This document shows, piece after piece, positions 16,436 through 23,180 of a stretch of DNA of 29,539 bases. The DNA is from a virus, in IMG/VR virus record IMGVR_UViG_3300043099_000157, positions 1-29,539 of that record; one strand, written 5' to 3'. Numbering within the stretch: position 1 is the first letter of the stretch; the number at the start of each line of letters is the position of its first letter. The notes under the pieces are model-generated. The model did no database searches, was not told the DNA's origin, and saw only the letters and a list, made by a program, of their open reading frames with translations. The translations under genes were made by a program, and so were the position numbers.

Positions 16436-16732
16436 TTAGTTAAGACGGGTTATCTTTACCCTTCCAACTCCAGAGTTAGTGAGACCGATAGCATCAGCCG
16501 CACCTTTACTGAGATCAAGTCCCCTGCCATGGGCATAAGGACCACGATCATTGACCCGAACAACGGCACACCGTTTAAAGCAAGCTTTTAGCTTAGTTCC
16601 AAACGGGAGTGTCTTGTGCGCTGCAGTAAGGCCGTTTTGATTGTACCGTTCACCATTGGCGGTGAGGTTTCCGTGGAAGCCAGGACCGTACCAACTGGTG
16701 ATCACTGACAGAGTAGTTAGGATAGGTAGCAT
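16436..16732 (-). CDS. RlpA-like lytic transglycosylase (double-psi beta-barrel)
   Basis: 98 residues, nearly all one RlpA-type barrel: [20 protein letters not shown] at residues 13-32, [35 protein letters not shown] and a closing [11 protein letters not shown]. The His of TAAH and the Asp of NDRGP, the catalytic pair in characterised RlpA enzymes, are both present, so it is probably an active enzyme cleaving peptidoglycan glycan strands. The N-terminal [12 protein letters not shown] is hydrophobic but short and lacks a charged start, so export is uncertain. No other lysin-like gene is visible in the window, making it a candidate endolysin. It lies 78 nt after the preceding gene and in the same frame, with no other ATG, GTG or TTG between. 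Confidence 0.88.
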   Translation of the reverse strand: MLPILTTLSVITSWYGPGFHGNLTANGERYNQNGLTAAHKTLPFGTKLKACFKRCAVVRVNDRGPYAHGRGLDLSKGAADAIGLTNSGVGRVKITRLN

Positions 16733-16774
16733 AATTAAAAAGCAAAGAACTTTTATATTGCTCTCACCATTTAT

Positions 16775-16803
16775 CCCGTCACTACACTCGCTATAATGAC
16801 GGG
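16775..16803. repeat. Inverted repeat between the 49-residue gene and the RlpA-like gene
   Basis: CCCGTCA (16775-16781) and TGACGGG (16797-16803) form a perfect 7-bp stem with a 15-nt loop. On the plus strand the second arm is preceded by TATAAT (16792-16797), a perfect -10 box, but no good -35 box is 16-18 nt upstream. No T tract follows on the minus strand, so it is not a standard terminator. Confidence 0.4.
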
Positions 16804-16810
16804 AGTAGCT

Positions 16811-16960
16811 CTACTTTTTCTTCGCTGTCTTAGCAGCTTGCTTAAATTGTTTTGCAGTGGGAGCACCCGCAGTGCCAGGCTTACGCATCTTCTCTCCACT
16901 ACCTTCTTCAATCCGCTTTCGCTTTGCGTGGATGTTCGCGTAGAGACCTTGCTTACTCAT
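16811..16960 (-). CDS. Conserved small basic phage protein (49 aa)
   Basis: MSKQGLYANIHAKRKRIEEG opens the protein, followed by SGEKMRKPGTAGAPTAKQFK and a Lys-rich end. Short proteins beginning with this sequence recur in very many marine and other tailed phages, usually near structural genes; no function is established to my knowledge. It is highly basic, so nucleic acid or capsid-interior binding is conceivable. A longer frame reaches 16996, but the ATG at 16960 overlaps the hli stop as TGATG and gives the conserved N-terminus, so I take that start. Confidence 0.85.
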   Translation of the reverse strand: MSKQGLYANIHAKRKRIEEGSGEKMRKPGTAGAPTAKQFKQAAKTAKKK

Positions 16961-17130
16961 CAGAAGATACCGGGGATGATTTGACCGGTGATGCAATATG
17001 CACCTACAGCTGCTACGAACCCAAGCATGGCAAGGCGACCATTCAGCAGCTCAGCATGTTCATTATGAGATTGATGATAGTTGGGATCCATATACATTGG
17101 CGGCTCTTTGGCCCATAGATTTTCAGTCAT
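16960..17130 (-). CDS. hli: High-light-inducible protein (Hli/Scp)
   Basis: 56 residues. The C-terminal half carries the chlorophyll-binding helix of the family: HAELLNGRLAMLGFVAAVGA, i.e. ExxNGR followed by AMLGF, and the typical ending YCITGQIIPGIF. The N-terminal half is polar (MTENLWAKEPPMYMDPNY). Hli proteins are one-helix thylakoid proteins that bind chlorophyll and carotenoid and protect photosystem II assembly intermediates under stress; phage copies are co-expressed with psbA. Junctions are tight on both sides: TAATG with the scaffold gene and TGATG with the next gene, so it is embedded in the late operon. It is below common ORF length cut-offs and easily missed. Confidence 0.96.
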   Translation of the reverse strand: MTENLWAKEPPMYMDPNYHQSHNEHAELLNGRLAMLGFVAAVGAYCITGQIIPGIF

Positions 17131-17894
17131 TAGAAATCGACATCGGAAAGCTCAAGCTTTCGCATTACATCTTGTCGATATGCTGGGTCGCGATCATAAC
17201 GGGGATCCGCCATGGCCCGTACAAGTTCAGCTTGGCTACGGAAGCCTTGTGAATCTTGTGCTGTCTTACCAGTAAGAAGCTGACCTTCTACACCTTCTGA
17301 TTCTTGATAACGGTAGTTCAAAGCTTGAATTGCAAAGTAAATAGCTGCTGGATCATTTCCATCCATTACAGCATCATAGAGTTCGATTTCATCTGATCGC
17401 AGGTTTTGTGAGGCCCATGCAACCATGTTGCTGTAAGCTTCATCTCCGCCTACAAGTTCTTTCATCTCACTGATCTGTTCAGTGGACAAAGGCTCTACTG
17501 ACGAAGGCTCAGTTTCTTTGTTCGCTTGTCTAGTTGCAATCATCAGATTTGCAAGATCCTCAGGCGACAGCTGTGACAACAGTTCCATTGTTTCATCGGA
17601 GACTGTTCCAGCATCAAGCTCTTGAGAGATCTTCCCTACGTAATCAATTTCTTCTTCCGATTGCTCCTCTTCTGGAGCCTCCTCGTATTCGCCTGCTTCT
17701 TCCTCAATGTTGGAACCAAGCTTTCGTTGTAGCTCAATATATGCTTTCTCTAGCTCTTGTGCATTCTGGTACTTACCAGCAAGAAGAGACTCGTGTTCAT
17801 TTTGAAGAGCCTCTCCAAGCTCATAGCTTTCCGCTTCAGCCTGTTCTACAGCTTCGGCATTTTCACCAGACGCATCATACGAAAGGGTTGTCAT
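17130..17894 (-). CDS. Capsid assembly (scaffolding) protein, T7 gp9-like
   Basis: 254 residues, strongly acidic and predicted helical, with a Glu-dense stretch at about residues 65-85 (EEAGEYEEAPEEEQSEEEID). It lies directly after the portal gene, where T7 has gp9. The C-terminus (YRQDVMRKLELSDVDF, preceded by AMADPRYDRDPAY) is of the kind conserved in podovirus scaffolds, which bind the capsid shell through the C-terminal end. It is expected to direct procapsid assembly and be lost on maturation. Unlike T7, the capsid gene does not follow at once: hli, a small gene, the RlpA-like gene and psbA are placed between them. Confidence 0.88.
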   Translation of the reverse strand: MTTLSYDASGENAEAVEQAEAESYELGEALQNEHESLLAGKYQNAQELEKAYIELQRKLGSNIEEEAGEYEEAPEEEQSEEEIDYVGKISQELDAGTVSDETMELLSQLSPEDLANLMIATRQANKETEPSSVEPLSTEQISEMKELVGGDEAYSNMVAWASQNLRSDEIELYDAVMDGNDPAAIYFAIQALNYRYQESEGVEGQLLTGKTAQDSQGFRSQAELVRAMADPRYDRDPAYRQDVMRKLELSDVDF

Positions 17895-17909
17895 AAATGG
17901 TGGATAATC

Positions 17910-19508
17910 TTATTGGGGTGGCGGAGGTGCTTGTTGACCTCCCATGTTTTGTTGGCCTTGCCTAAACATCTCCATAGCTTGTGGATTCTTTGACGGATCA
18001 AAGATTGGTGCACTAGCAAGTTGAGCTGTTTGATTAACAAGCGCAAGGTTCTTCTGTTGACTCATGGCTTGCTGCATCTCGGATTGAATCTGTTCCTGAC
18101 TCTTAATCAGATTCAGGACATCAATGCCTTGTGCGGCAGCAAGACGTTTGATTGCTTCGTCTGGATTGACGAACTTTCCAAGCGCCTCAGGTCCGATGGT
18201 TTGAGTGATAGTAGTAAGGAATGCCGTGAGGCTTTCCCTATCTTGTCCACGGCCCAGAGCATTGATGCCAGCCACAATTGTTGGCCGGACAAGTCCTTTG
18301 GGTAGACGTACTATCTCCCCAGACTTCTGCATTACATTCAGCTTTCGGTTCAAATACGGAATTAGAAACTCAACAGTCAACAGACTAAATAGTCCTCCAA
18401 GCTGCTGTTCCAATTCCATTTGGGTAAACCTAACTTCCTCTGCTGTCGTACGTTCGCTTTGCCTCACATTCAACACAAGGAAGGCTTCGGAGATCCGCCG
18501 CTCTAGGGTTGAGGCCATCTCAGCGGCAGTTCTGAAGTCGGCAGTTTTACCAACTTGAATCACACCAATGTCATCTGGCCTTCCCTGGACAATCGCCCCG
18601 TTTCCTGCCTTGGCAAGTGTTTGAGCTTTTGTTGAAGAGGATGGCGACACTGTAAAGATCACCTTTGCAGCTGCAGCAGATCCCTCTACAAGCGCCTGCA
18701 TGAGAGCTTCCAAGGATCGCATGTCTCCCAGGAACTCCTCACATCTTCCACGCCCAAAGCATTCACCATCAACAGTGTTGAAGCGGAGCACCAACCAAGG
18801 ACTGGCATCGATTGGAGCTTTACCCTGGGTGCCTGGAATAATTTTGTCGTACACCTCTTGGTGCCAGACCCAGCGATTGTTGTCACGGCGTACATGTGTG
18901 TACACCTCTACTTCATCTTCGTAATCAGAGTCGTTGCTAACTTTATTTGGATTGTCCTTCAGTTGTTCTTTGATGACGGACTCCAAGAGCTTTTTAGCAA
19001 TGCGCTCTTTGGTGACGATTTCAATGACGTTACCGTTACCATCTCGATCTACGACATAACGGTTCAGTGGATAGAGCTTAAGTCCCTCCTTGCCCATGTA
19101 CACCAATGCATTGCCACCTACAACCAGGTGCTTAATTGCTTGGTGAATGACTACTCGATCACTTGATGCAGCAATCGAATCCATAACCATACGTTCAAGC
19201 TTTGCAAAGCTAAGATCTAGTTCGGACCTCGCCTCTGCTGGCAGCTCAACGCCCAGCTTTGAATCATTTACTTGGAGTTTAAAGAAGCTGGTTTGAGGAG
19301 GTAGTAGAGCCAGCATCAATTTTGATGCAAGAGTGACTACGCCCTTCGCTCCAACGCTTTGCCATGGAGTCTTAAGGTTTCTATGAGTTACCCTGTTCTC
19401 ATCTCGTTGAATGAGATAGGGCAAAGTTAACTCAGAACACTGAACAGCAATATCTAGAAACTGGGTACGATAACGAGTTAAAGCGTCATACCTTGATTTT
19501 GCTGTCAT
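17910..19508 (-). CDS. Portal (head-tail connector) protein, T7 gp8-like
   Basis: 532 residues, close to T7 gp8 (536). Family segments are visible: RYRTQFLDIAVQCSELTLPY near the N-terminus, TPWQSVGAKGVVTLASKLML, YPLNRYVVDRDGNGNV, PSPWLVLRF-like DASPWLVLRFNTVDGECFGR, and RQSERTTAEEVRFTQMELEQ. The C-terminal ~70 residues are Gln/Pro-rich (AMSQQKNLALVNQTAQLASA, ending GGQQAPPPPQ). It forms the dodecameric ring through which DNA enters and leaves the capsid and on which the tail is built. It starts 3 nt after the gp7.3-like gene ends and is followed 16 nt later by scaffold. Confidence 0.97.
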   Translation of the reverse strand: MTAKSRYDALTRYRTQFLDIAVQCSELTLPYLIQRDENRVTHRNLKTPWQSVGAKGVVTLASKLMLALLPPQTSFFKLQVNDSKLGVELPAEARSELDLSFAKLERMVMDSIAASSDRVVIHQAIKHLVVGGNALVYMGKEGLKLYPLNRYVVDRDGNGNVIEIVTKERIAKKLLESVIKEQLKDNPNKVSNDSDYEDEVEVYTHVRRDNNRWVWHQEVYDKIIPGTQGKAPIDASPWLVLRFNTVDGECFGRGRCEEFLGDMRSLEALMQALVEGSAAAAKVIFTVSPSSSTKAQTLAKAGNGAIVQGRPDDIGVIQVGKTADFRTAAEMASTLERRISEAFLVLNVRQSERTTAEEVRFTQMELEQQLGGLFSLLTVEFLIPYLNRKLNVMQKSGEIVRLPKGLVRPTIVAGINALGRGQDRESLTAFLTTITQTIGPEALGKFVNPDEAIKRLAAAQGIDVLNLIKSQEQIQSEMQQAMSQQKNLALVNQTAQLASAPIFDPSKNPQAMEMFRQGQQNMGGQQAPPPPQ

Positions 19509-19510
19509 TA

Positions 19511-20122
19511 TTAGATGCCAATATTGAGACCGCTAGAGCGGTTTGTTTGTCCTTGAGAAGCTATCTTTAGTTGTGATGTACCTTTATTAGTTGCCCCTGA
19601 TTTCTTGGCACGTGATTCTTTTCGTACAAAACCCATTGCGTTCCCAGATACTGCCGAACCTGTGGCACTCAGCACCTTGGGAGGTTCAGGTGCAGGCGTA
19701 GGTGCGGGAGCAGTGGCTTGACTCATACCACTGATTGCCTTATTGATTGCATCAATAGCATCTTGGTATGGTGATCTAATCGGATCCTCAGCTGTAGGTA
19801 CAATCGGCTCAGGATTTTTCGGTGTTCTCTCTGGGGTGGGTGCTGGAGTCGGAGCAGGAGCAGGTGCCGGAGCAGGTGCCGCTTGCCATGCTGAATCGTA
19901 GTAAGGAATTTTTTGCTCATCACCCGCAAGAAAGTTACCCTGTTTCTGGTACACCATTCCAGGGTATGCAGTGATGAATCCCATTACAGGACCATTGGGC
20001 GTCAGAGTGGCACCCAATCCTTGAGCTAATTCGTTGGCCTTACTTTTGATTTGGTCAGCCGTGATTCGATTTGCTGTCCCTCCATACGTAAACGATGAGG
20101 GTGCATCGTAATTAATCGGCAC
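19511..20122 (-). CDS. gp7.3-like virion/host-range protein with Pro-Ala linker
   Basis: 203 residues from a GTG start overlapping the previous stop as TAGTG. Position directly before portal is that of T7 gp7.3. The extreme C-terminus, KIASQGQTNRSSGLNIGI preceded by a Ser/Lys-rich RKESRAKKSGATNK, resembles the T7 gp7.3 tail (SVARSSGGGINI after a Lys-rich stretch), which supports homology. The middle (about residues 80-105 and 137-150) is a Pro-Ala-Thr repeat (APAPAPAPAPTPAPTP), an extended linker. The N-terminal ~75 residues are a compact domain I do not recognise. T7 gp7.3 is a virion protein needed for tail assembly or adsorption; the same role is inferred. Confidence 0.65.
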   Translation of the reverse strand: MPINYDAPSSFTYGGTANRITADQIKSKANELAQGLGATLTPNGPVMGFITAYPGMVYQKQGNFLAGDEQKIPYYDSAWQAAPAPAPAPAPTPAPTPERTPKNPEPIVPTAEDPIRSPYQDAIDAINKAISGMSQATAPAPTPAPEPPKVLSATGSAVSGNAMGFVRKESRAKKSGATNKGTSQLKIASQGQTNRSSGLNIGI

Positions 20123-20313
20123 TAATCTTCCTCCTCAATCTTTTGCAAGATCCACTCAACAACACTTCGTTGACCTGAGCGGTACATGATCTTTTCCATT
20201 GAATCTTCAGGTGTAAATGTGGTGGGTGGAAATACGCTTTCTAATTCTGCAAGCACACTTGTTAGTGTGATGCCTTTTGCCTCAAGCGTATTGAGGTAGA
20301 TTGGGGTTTGCAT
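20122..20313 (-). CDS. Conserved hypothetical phage protein (63 aa)
   Basis: Small acidic protein with a C-terminal IMYRSGQRSVVEWILQKIEE segment. Comparable short proteins ending in a YR.GQRSVVEW motif are familiar from cyanophages, but I know no assigned function. Start chosen at the ATG at 20313 (MQTPIYLNTLEAK); a TTG two codons earlier is also possible. It overlaps the reductase small subunit gene by 32 nt and the next gene by one base (TAGTG). Confidence 0.75.
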   Translation of the reverse strand: MQTPIYLNTLEAKGITLTSVLAELESVFPPTTFTPEDSMEKIMYRSGQRSVVEWILQKIEEED

Positions 20314-20998
20314 GTTCAAAGAATGCAGGCATCCGAGCTCGTTTAGTTTCTGCCAGTTCAGGAGCTTTGCCCTCGTACATCAGACGATCGCTTGCATCCA
20401 GCCAGAATTTTTTGTTCAGATATTTATTTGGGTTGGCAGAGGATAAAGGCTGCATCACCCAATTAATGGTTGCCTTCCGGAGCTTATCGAGAGAAGGACT
20501 CCAATCGAGACCAAGCTCACGACATACCAAGCTATTCGTAGCCACATGGACTTGTTCATCACGCGAGATATCCGCAGACACTGTCCTCAGTCCAGCGTCT
20601 CCGTTGAAACGAAAAAAGGGAAGTAGGACGAAAAAAATTGCACGCTCGGCAACCATTGCTTTGAGGACCGTGTGATCTGGATGTGCAACCCATGCATCCC
20701 GTAAGCGGATGGCTTCGGATTCAGCTTTTTCATCCACGCCCAAAGCGTTGGCGATGTAACCGAGTGCAAGATCGTGGTTCTCCTCATCTTTAATATTTGA
20801 TCGTAAGAGATCCACCGACGCTGACGGTACTTCATTTTTCAGTGCTTCATTGATAAAATCTCCCACAGGCAGCTCCATGTGGCGGATAGCTAGTGCCCTG
20901 TAGATAGTTTCTTCGGCACCTTCTACAAGCTGGCCTGCAGTTGTTTGGACCGGAGTCCAGGTTCTTTTACGGTTTAGTAGTTTCTGATAAGGGTTCAT
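20282..20998 (-). CDS. nrdB: Ribonucleotide reductase small subunit (ferritin-like), class I
   Basis: 238 residues, shorter than E. coli NrdB (about 375). Ferritin-like metal motifs are readable: Glu cluster near residues 26-30, E72-x-x-H75 in KDEENHDLALGY, E118 in VAERAIFF, and E148-x-x-H151 in SRDEQVHVA. In standard class Ia/Ib small subunits the radical Tyr sits four residues after the first ExxH histidine; here that position is Leu79, so the cofactor must differ (a Tyr at 81 is two residues off). The ATG at 20998 overlaps the large subunit stop as ATGA, which argues for a two-subunit enzyme; a frame three codons longer exists. Published reclassification of cyanopodovirus reductases as class I with a novel small subunit fits this pair. 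Confidence 0.85.
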   Translation of the reverse strand: MNPYQKLLNRKRTWTPVQTTAGQLVEGAEETIYRALAIRHMELPVGDFINEALKNEVPSASVDLLRSNIKDEENHDLALGYIANALGVDEKAESEAIRLRDAWVAHPDHTVLKAMVAERAIFFVLLPFFRFNGDAGLRTVSADISRDEQVHVATNSLVCRELGLDWSPSLDKLRKATINWVMQPLSSANPNKYLNKKFWLDASDRLMYEGKAPELAETKRARMPAFFEHANPNLPQYA

Positions 20999-22398
20999 TC
21001 GCCGCAATTACAATCAGGAGCAGGATCGTCGTCTCTGTCATAGAGAATTGACTCCAGGTAGGAATCCACTTCCGACTCCTCCAACGCGGCGTATGCACTG
21101 GTCTTGTCTTGGGTGTCACCCATAACCTGAAGCGAGTAGTAAAGGGAGGTCTGCGAAGACTGCAGCCACTCTTCAATAAACGCTTCGTCATAGGTGATCA
21201 CATCAGACCAACTATTGAAGCTGTAACCGTGAAGAAGTCCCGTACCGTCAAGCATCCTCATGATGCCATCAGCGACTTTCTTGTAAGCCTCCCAGCCAAC
21301 CTCAGCAGCGATCTCAACAGGACCGTAGTCAAAGCTCTGGACGCCAAACGTACCGCTGTCACGGTCCACATGGCGGGCAATAGGAGGGGCAATCTCTGGG
21401 CAGGTGGTGTACCCATCAAGGTCCGTATAGCGGTAGCTACAGGACGCTGTAGGAGCGATGGCAAAGGCCCGCTCCATATTGTTTACCTTGGCTACCTGAG
21501 CAGCAGCTTTGATGGCTGCCTGCAGCTCGTGAGCAAGGATTGATGCAGGAGTGTGGGGGTGAGGTTGTTTGGTGTTAACCGCCTCAAGTGCATCGCCAAA
21601 CTCCTTGTATGTCACACCGGAGCGACGGAGCAAGTTAGCCAGTCCGAGCATTCCCAAACCGACCTGGCGATCCGTCTCCGGAGTGAGGTACTCTCCGCTA
21701 GCTCCAACGCCTGTTTGGCCGTGTAAGGCGCACAGCTGGGACATTCCTGTGACAAATGCACTTTGAATGTCACTGAGTTCGCACTGGCCAAGGTTGACAT
21801 GCTGCAGTAGACAGGTTCCCCGTGAGGGCAAGTACACCTCCAGGCAAACGTTTCCCCGGATTCGATTTCCATTTCGATCAACCTTTGTTTTATTCAGCCA
21901 TATGTCCCCTTGGCGAATGCCTTGTAGTACAGCTTCCTTGACTTCCTGTTTTGCCTCCGTCCACCAATGCGGATTAATGTTGACGCAACGCTTAACCCAA
22001 GGAAGCTCAGAGCGACTAGCGGAAACAAAATCCAAGATGTCGGGATGACTAAGATCCAGATGGCACACCACAGCACCGTTTTTATAAACTCCGCCACGCC
22101 TCAGGATCTCATTTAAAGTTGAGTAGATTTTTGCAAAGGATACTGGGCCGGACGCTACAAGACCTTTGCCGTTCTCAGCCCCTTTAGGGCGTAGCTTAGA
22201 CAAGTGAACTGCTACTCCAGCTCCGTAGCGGAGGGCATGGGATACAAACCTCCAAGAGGCTTCAATGCCGTTTGGTCCTTCCATCTCATCCTCCACCACA
22301 AAGACGGTGCAGGAAACAGGTAGGCGGCTGGTGGGATCGTCAATCCAAGACTGCACTCGCCCAGTGCGAGCGATAAGTTCTTTGGGAGGAGCGGACAT
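20995..22398 (-). CDS. nrdA: Ribonucleotide reductase large (catalytic) subunit, class I-like
   Basis: 467 residues; makes dNTPs from ribonucleotides for phage DNA synthesis. Active-site residues are in order: Cys30 (RLPVSCTVFV), N183-x-C185-x-E187 (RGNVCLEVYL), Cys196 (RGTCLLQHVNLG) and the APTAS loop at 315-319. Two features point to class I rather than B12-dependent class II: a Tyr-Tyr pair at 420-421 (QTSLYYSLQ), aligning with the E. coli radical-transfer Tyr730-731, and an adjacent small-subunit gene coupled by ATGA. A C-terminal Cys-x-Cys (DCNCGE) can serve as the reducing relay. It lacks the ~200 N-terminal residues of E. coli NrdA, including any ATP-cone, so allosteric activity control is probably missing. 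Confidence 0.93.
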   Translation of the reverse strand: MSAPPKELIARTGRVQSWIDDPTSRLPVSCTVFVVEDEMEGPNGIEASWRFVSHALRYGAGVAVHLSKLRPKGAENGKGLVASGPVSFAKIYSTLNEILRRGGVYKNGAVVCHLDLSHPDILDFVSASRSELPWVKRCVNINPHWWTEAKQEVKEAVLQGIRQGDIWLNKTKVDRNGNRIRGNVCLEVYLPSRGTCLLQHVNLGQCELSDIQSAFVTGMSQLCALHGQTGVGASGEYLTPETDRQVGLGMLGLANLLRRSGVTYKEFGDALEAVNTKQPHPHTPASILAHELQAAIKAAAQVAKVNNMERAFAIAPTASCSYRYTDLDGYTTCPEIAPPIARHVDRDSGTFGVQSFDYGPVEIAAEVGWEAYKKVADGIMRMLDGTGLLHGYSFNSWSDVITYDEAFIEEWLQSSQTSLYYSLQVMGDTQDKTSAYAALEESEVDSYLESILYDRDDDPAPDCNCGE

Positions 22399-22400
22399 TA

Positions 22401-22790
22401 TTAAACGAGATCAGTAAGTACAGGTGGTTGATAGTTAGGTCCTTTCAAGACCTTGCCGTCTTCACGACGTATAGGTTGACCATCTTCTCCAAGCTTGGTC
22501 ATGTTGCTGCGATGTACACGATTAAGTGCTTCGTCCAAGTCCCACCCAACATTGGCGGCGTACTGGTAGCAGACGTATACAAGATCAGCCAATTCTTTCA
22601 GGCACTCTTCGGAGTTCCTTTTAAAATCAATCAGTAGTTGCTGTTCAGCTTCTAGAAATTCTTTGAACTCTTCAACGATCAAAGTCCTCTGCCCAGTCCG
22701 TGAAGCTGGACTCGTACTGTTGTTGACCTGGAAACTTTTCCGGAACTCCTTTGCTTGGTCGCTGATAAAGGATTTCGTCTTCGAGCTCAT
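22401..22790 (-). CDS. MazG-type nucleoside triphosphate pyrophosphohydrolase
   Basis: 129 residues from the ATG at 22790. The all-alpha NTP-pyrophosphohydrolase metal motif EExxE...ExxD is seen in IVEEFKEFLEAEQQ followed by LKELADLVYVCYQYA, and the helix WDLDEALNRVHRSNMTKL, ending with a GKVLKGPNYQPP segment typical of phage members. Such enzymes hydrolyse (d)NTPs or, it has been proposed for cyanophage MazG, alarmones; the natural substrate here is unknown. It overlaps the DUF3310 gene by 119 nt in another frame and lies 2 nt before the reductase gene, suggesting a nucleotide-metabolism role. A longer frame to 22826 exists but adds no conserved sequence. Confidence 0.88.
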   Translation of the reverse strand: MSSKTKSFISDQAKEFRKSFQVNNSTSPASRTGQRTLIVEEFKEFLEAEQQLLIDFKRNSEECLKELADLVYVCYQYAANVGWDLDEALNRVHRSNMTKLGEDGQPIRREDGKVLKGPNYQPPVLTDLV

Positions 22791-22971
22791 TTTGTAAATA
22801 ATGGATTGCTTTTCGTAAGTCTTCAATGCGGGAGCCTTTGTAACCCGCCCGGCAGATATATTTGATGGCGTTACCCAGGTGGAAGTTCAATCCTTGGTCC
22901 CGAATAAAGTCCCATACTTGTATGGATCCTCGTCGGTAGTAGCTTGGTCCTGTACTGTTGGTAGTGGCCAT
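22672..22971 (-). CDS. DUF3310-family protein
   Basis: 99 residues. Residues ~11-60 match the DUF3310 pattern: YYRRGSIQVWDFIRDQGLNF, HLGNAIKYICRAGYKG and EDLRKAIHYLQNELEDEI. These small proteins are widespread in phages of many bacteria, often among replication and nucleotide genes, and resemble the helical MazG-like fold around the NAIKYI..R segment; biochemical function is not established. It overlaps the NblA-like frame upstream by 85 nt and the MazG gene downstream by 119 nt. Confidence 0.85.
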   Translation of the reverse strand: MATTNSTGPSYYRRGSIQVWDFIRDQGLNFHLGNAIKYICRAGYKGSRIEDLRKAIHYLQNELEDEILYQRPSKGVPEKFPGQQQYESSFTDWAEDFDR

Positions 22972-23180
22972 TTTTTAATTAGGTTAGAGACATTATTGCC
23001 AAGAACAAATGATTGGCGTTGAAGAGCCAAGAAGATTGTGATGATATCTTCTTTTCTTGTGTCTGGATGCTTAAGTGCATCTTCAATCTGCCGTAACTTG
23101 AACTCTTGCTCCATTGTCAGCTTTAGGACTGGAGCTGGCGGTCCAAAGGATGGGCCGTTTAGCGGTGAAATCGTAGTCAT
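22887..23180 (-). CDS. nblA: NblA-like phycobilisome degradation adaptor (candidate)
   Basis: 97 residues from the ATG at 23180 (MTTISPLNGPSFGPP); an internal ATG at 23114 would give 75. The core LKLTMEQEFKLRQIEDALKH followed by EDIITIFLALQRQSFVLGNN and VSNLIKKW has the two-helix pattern of NblA: the L.LEQEF.LR start, a short turn, then FL..L.RQ..V..N....L.K. Cyanobacterial NblA is a ~60-residue protein that binds phycobiliproteins and recruits the ClpC protease to dismantle the light-harvesting antenna; functional phage copies are known. The long acidic C-terminal tail (QDQATTDEDPYKYG) is extra. It overlaps the exonuclease end by 98 nt and DUF3310 by 85 nt. Family call is from remembered patterns, not a search. 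Confidence 0.62.
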   Translation of the reverse strand: MTTISPLNGPSFGPPAPVLKLTMEQEFKLRQIEDALKHPDTRKEDIITIFLALQRQSFVLGNNVSNLIKKWPLPTVQDQATTDEDPYKYGTLFGTKD

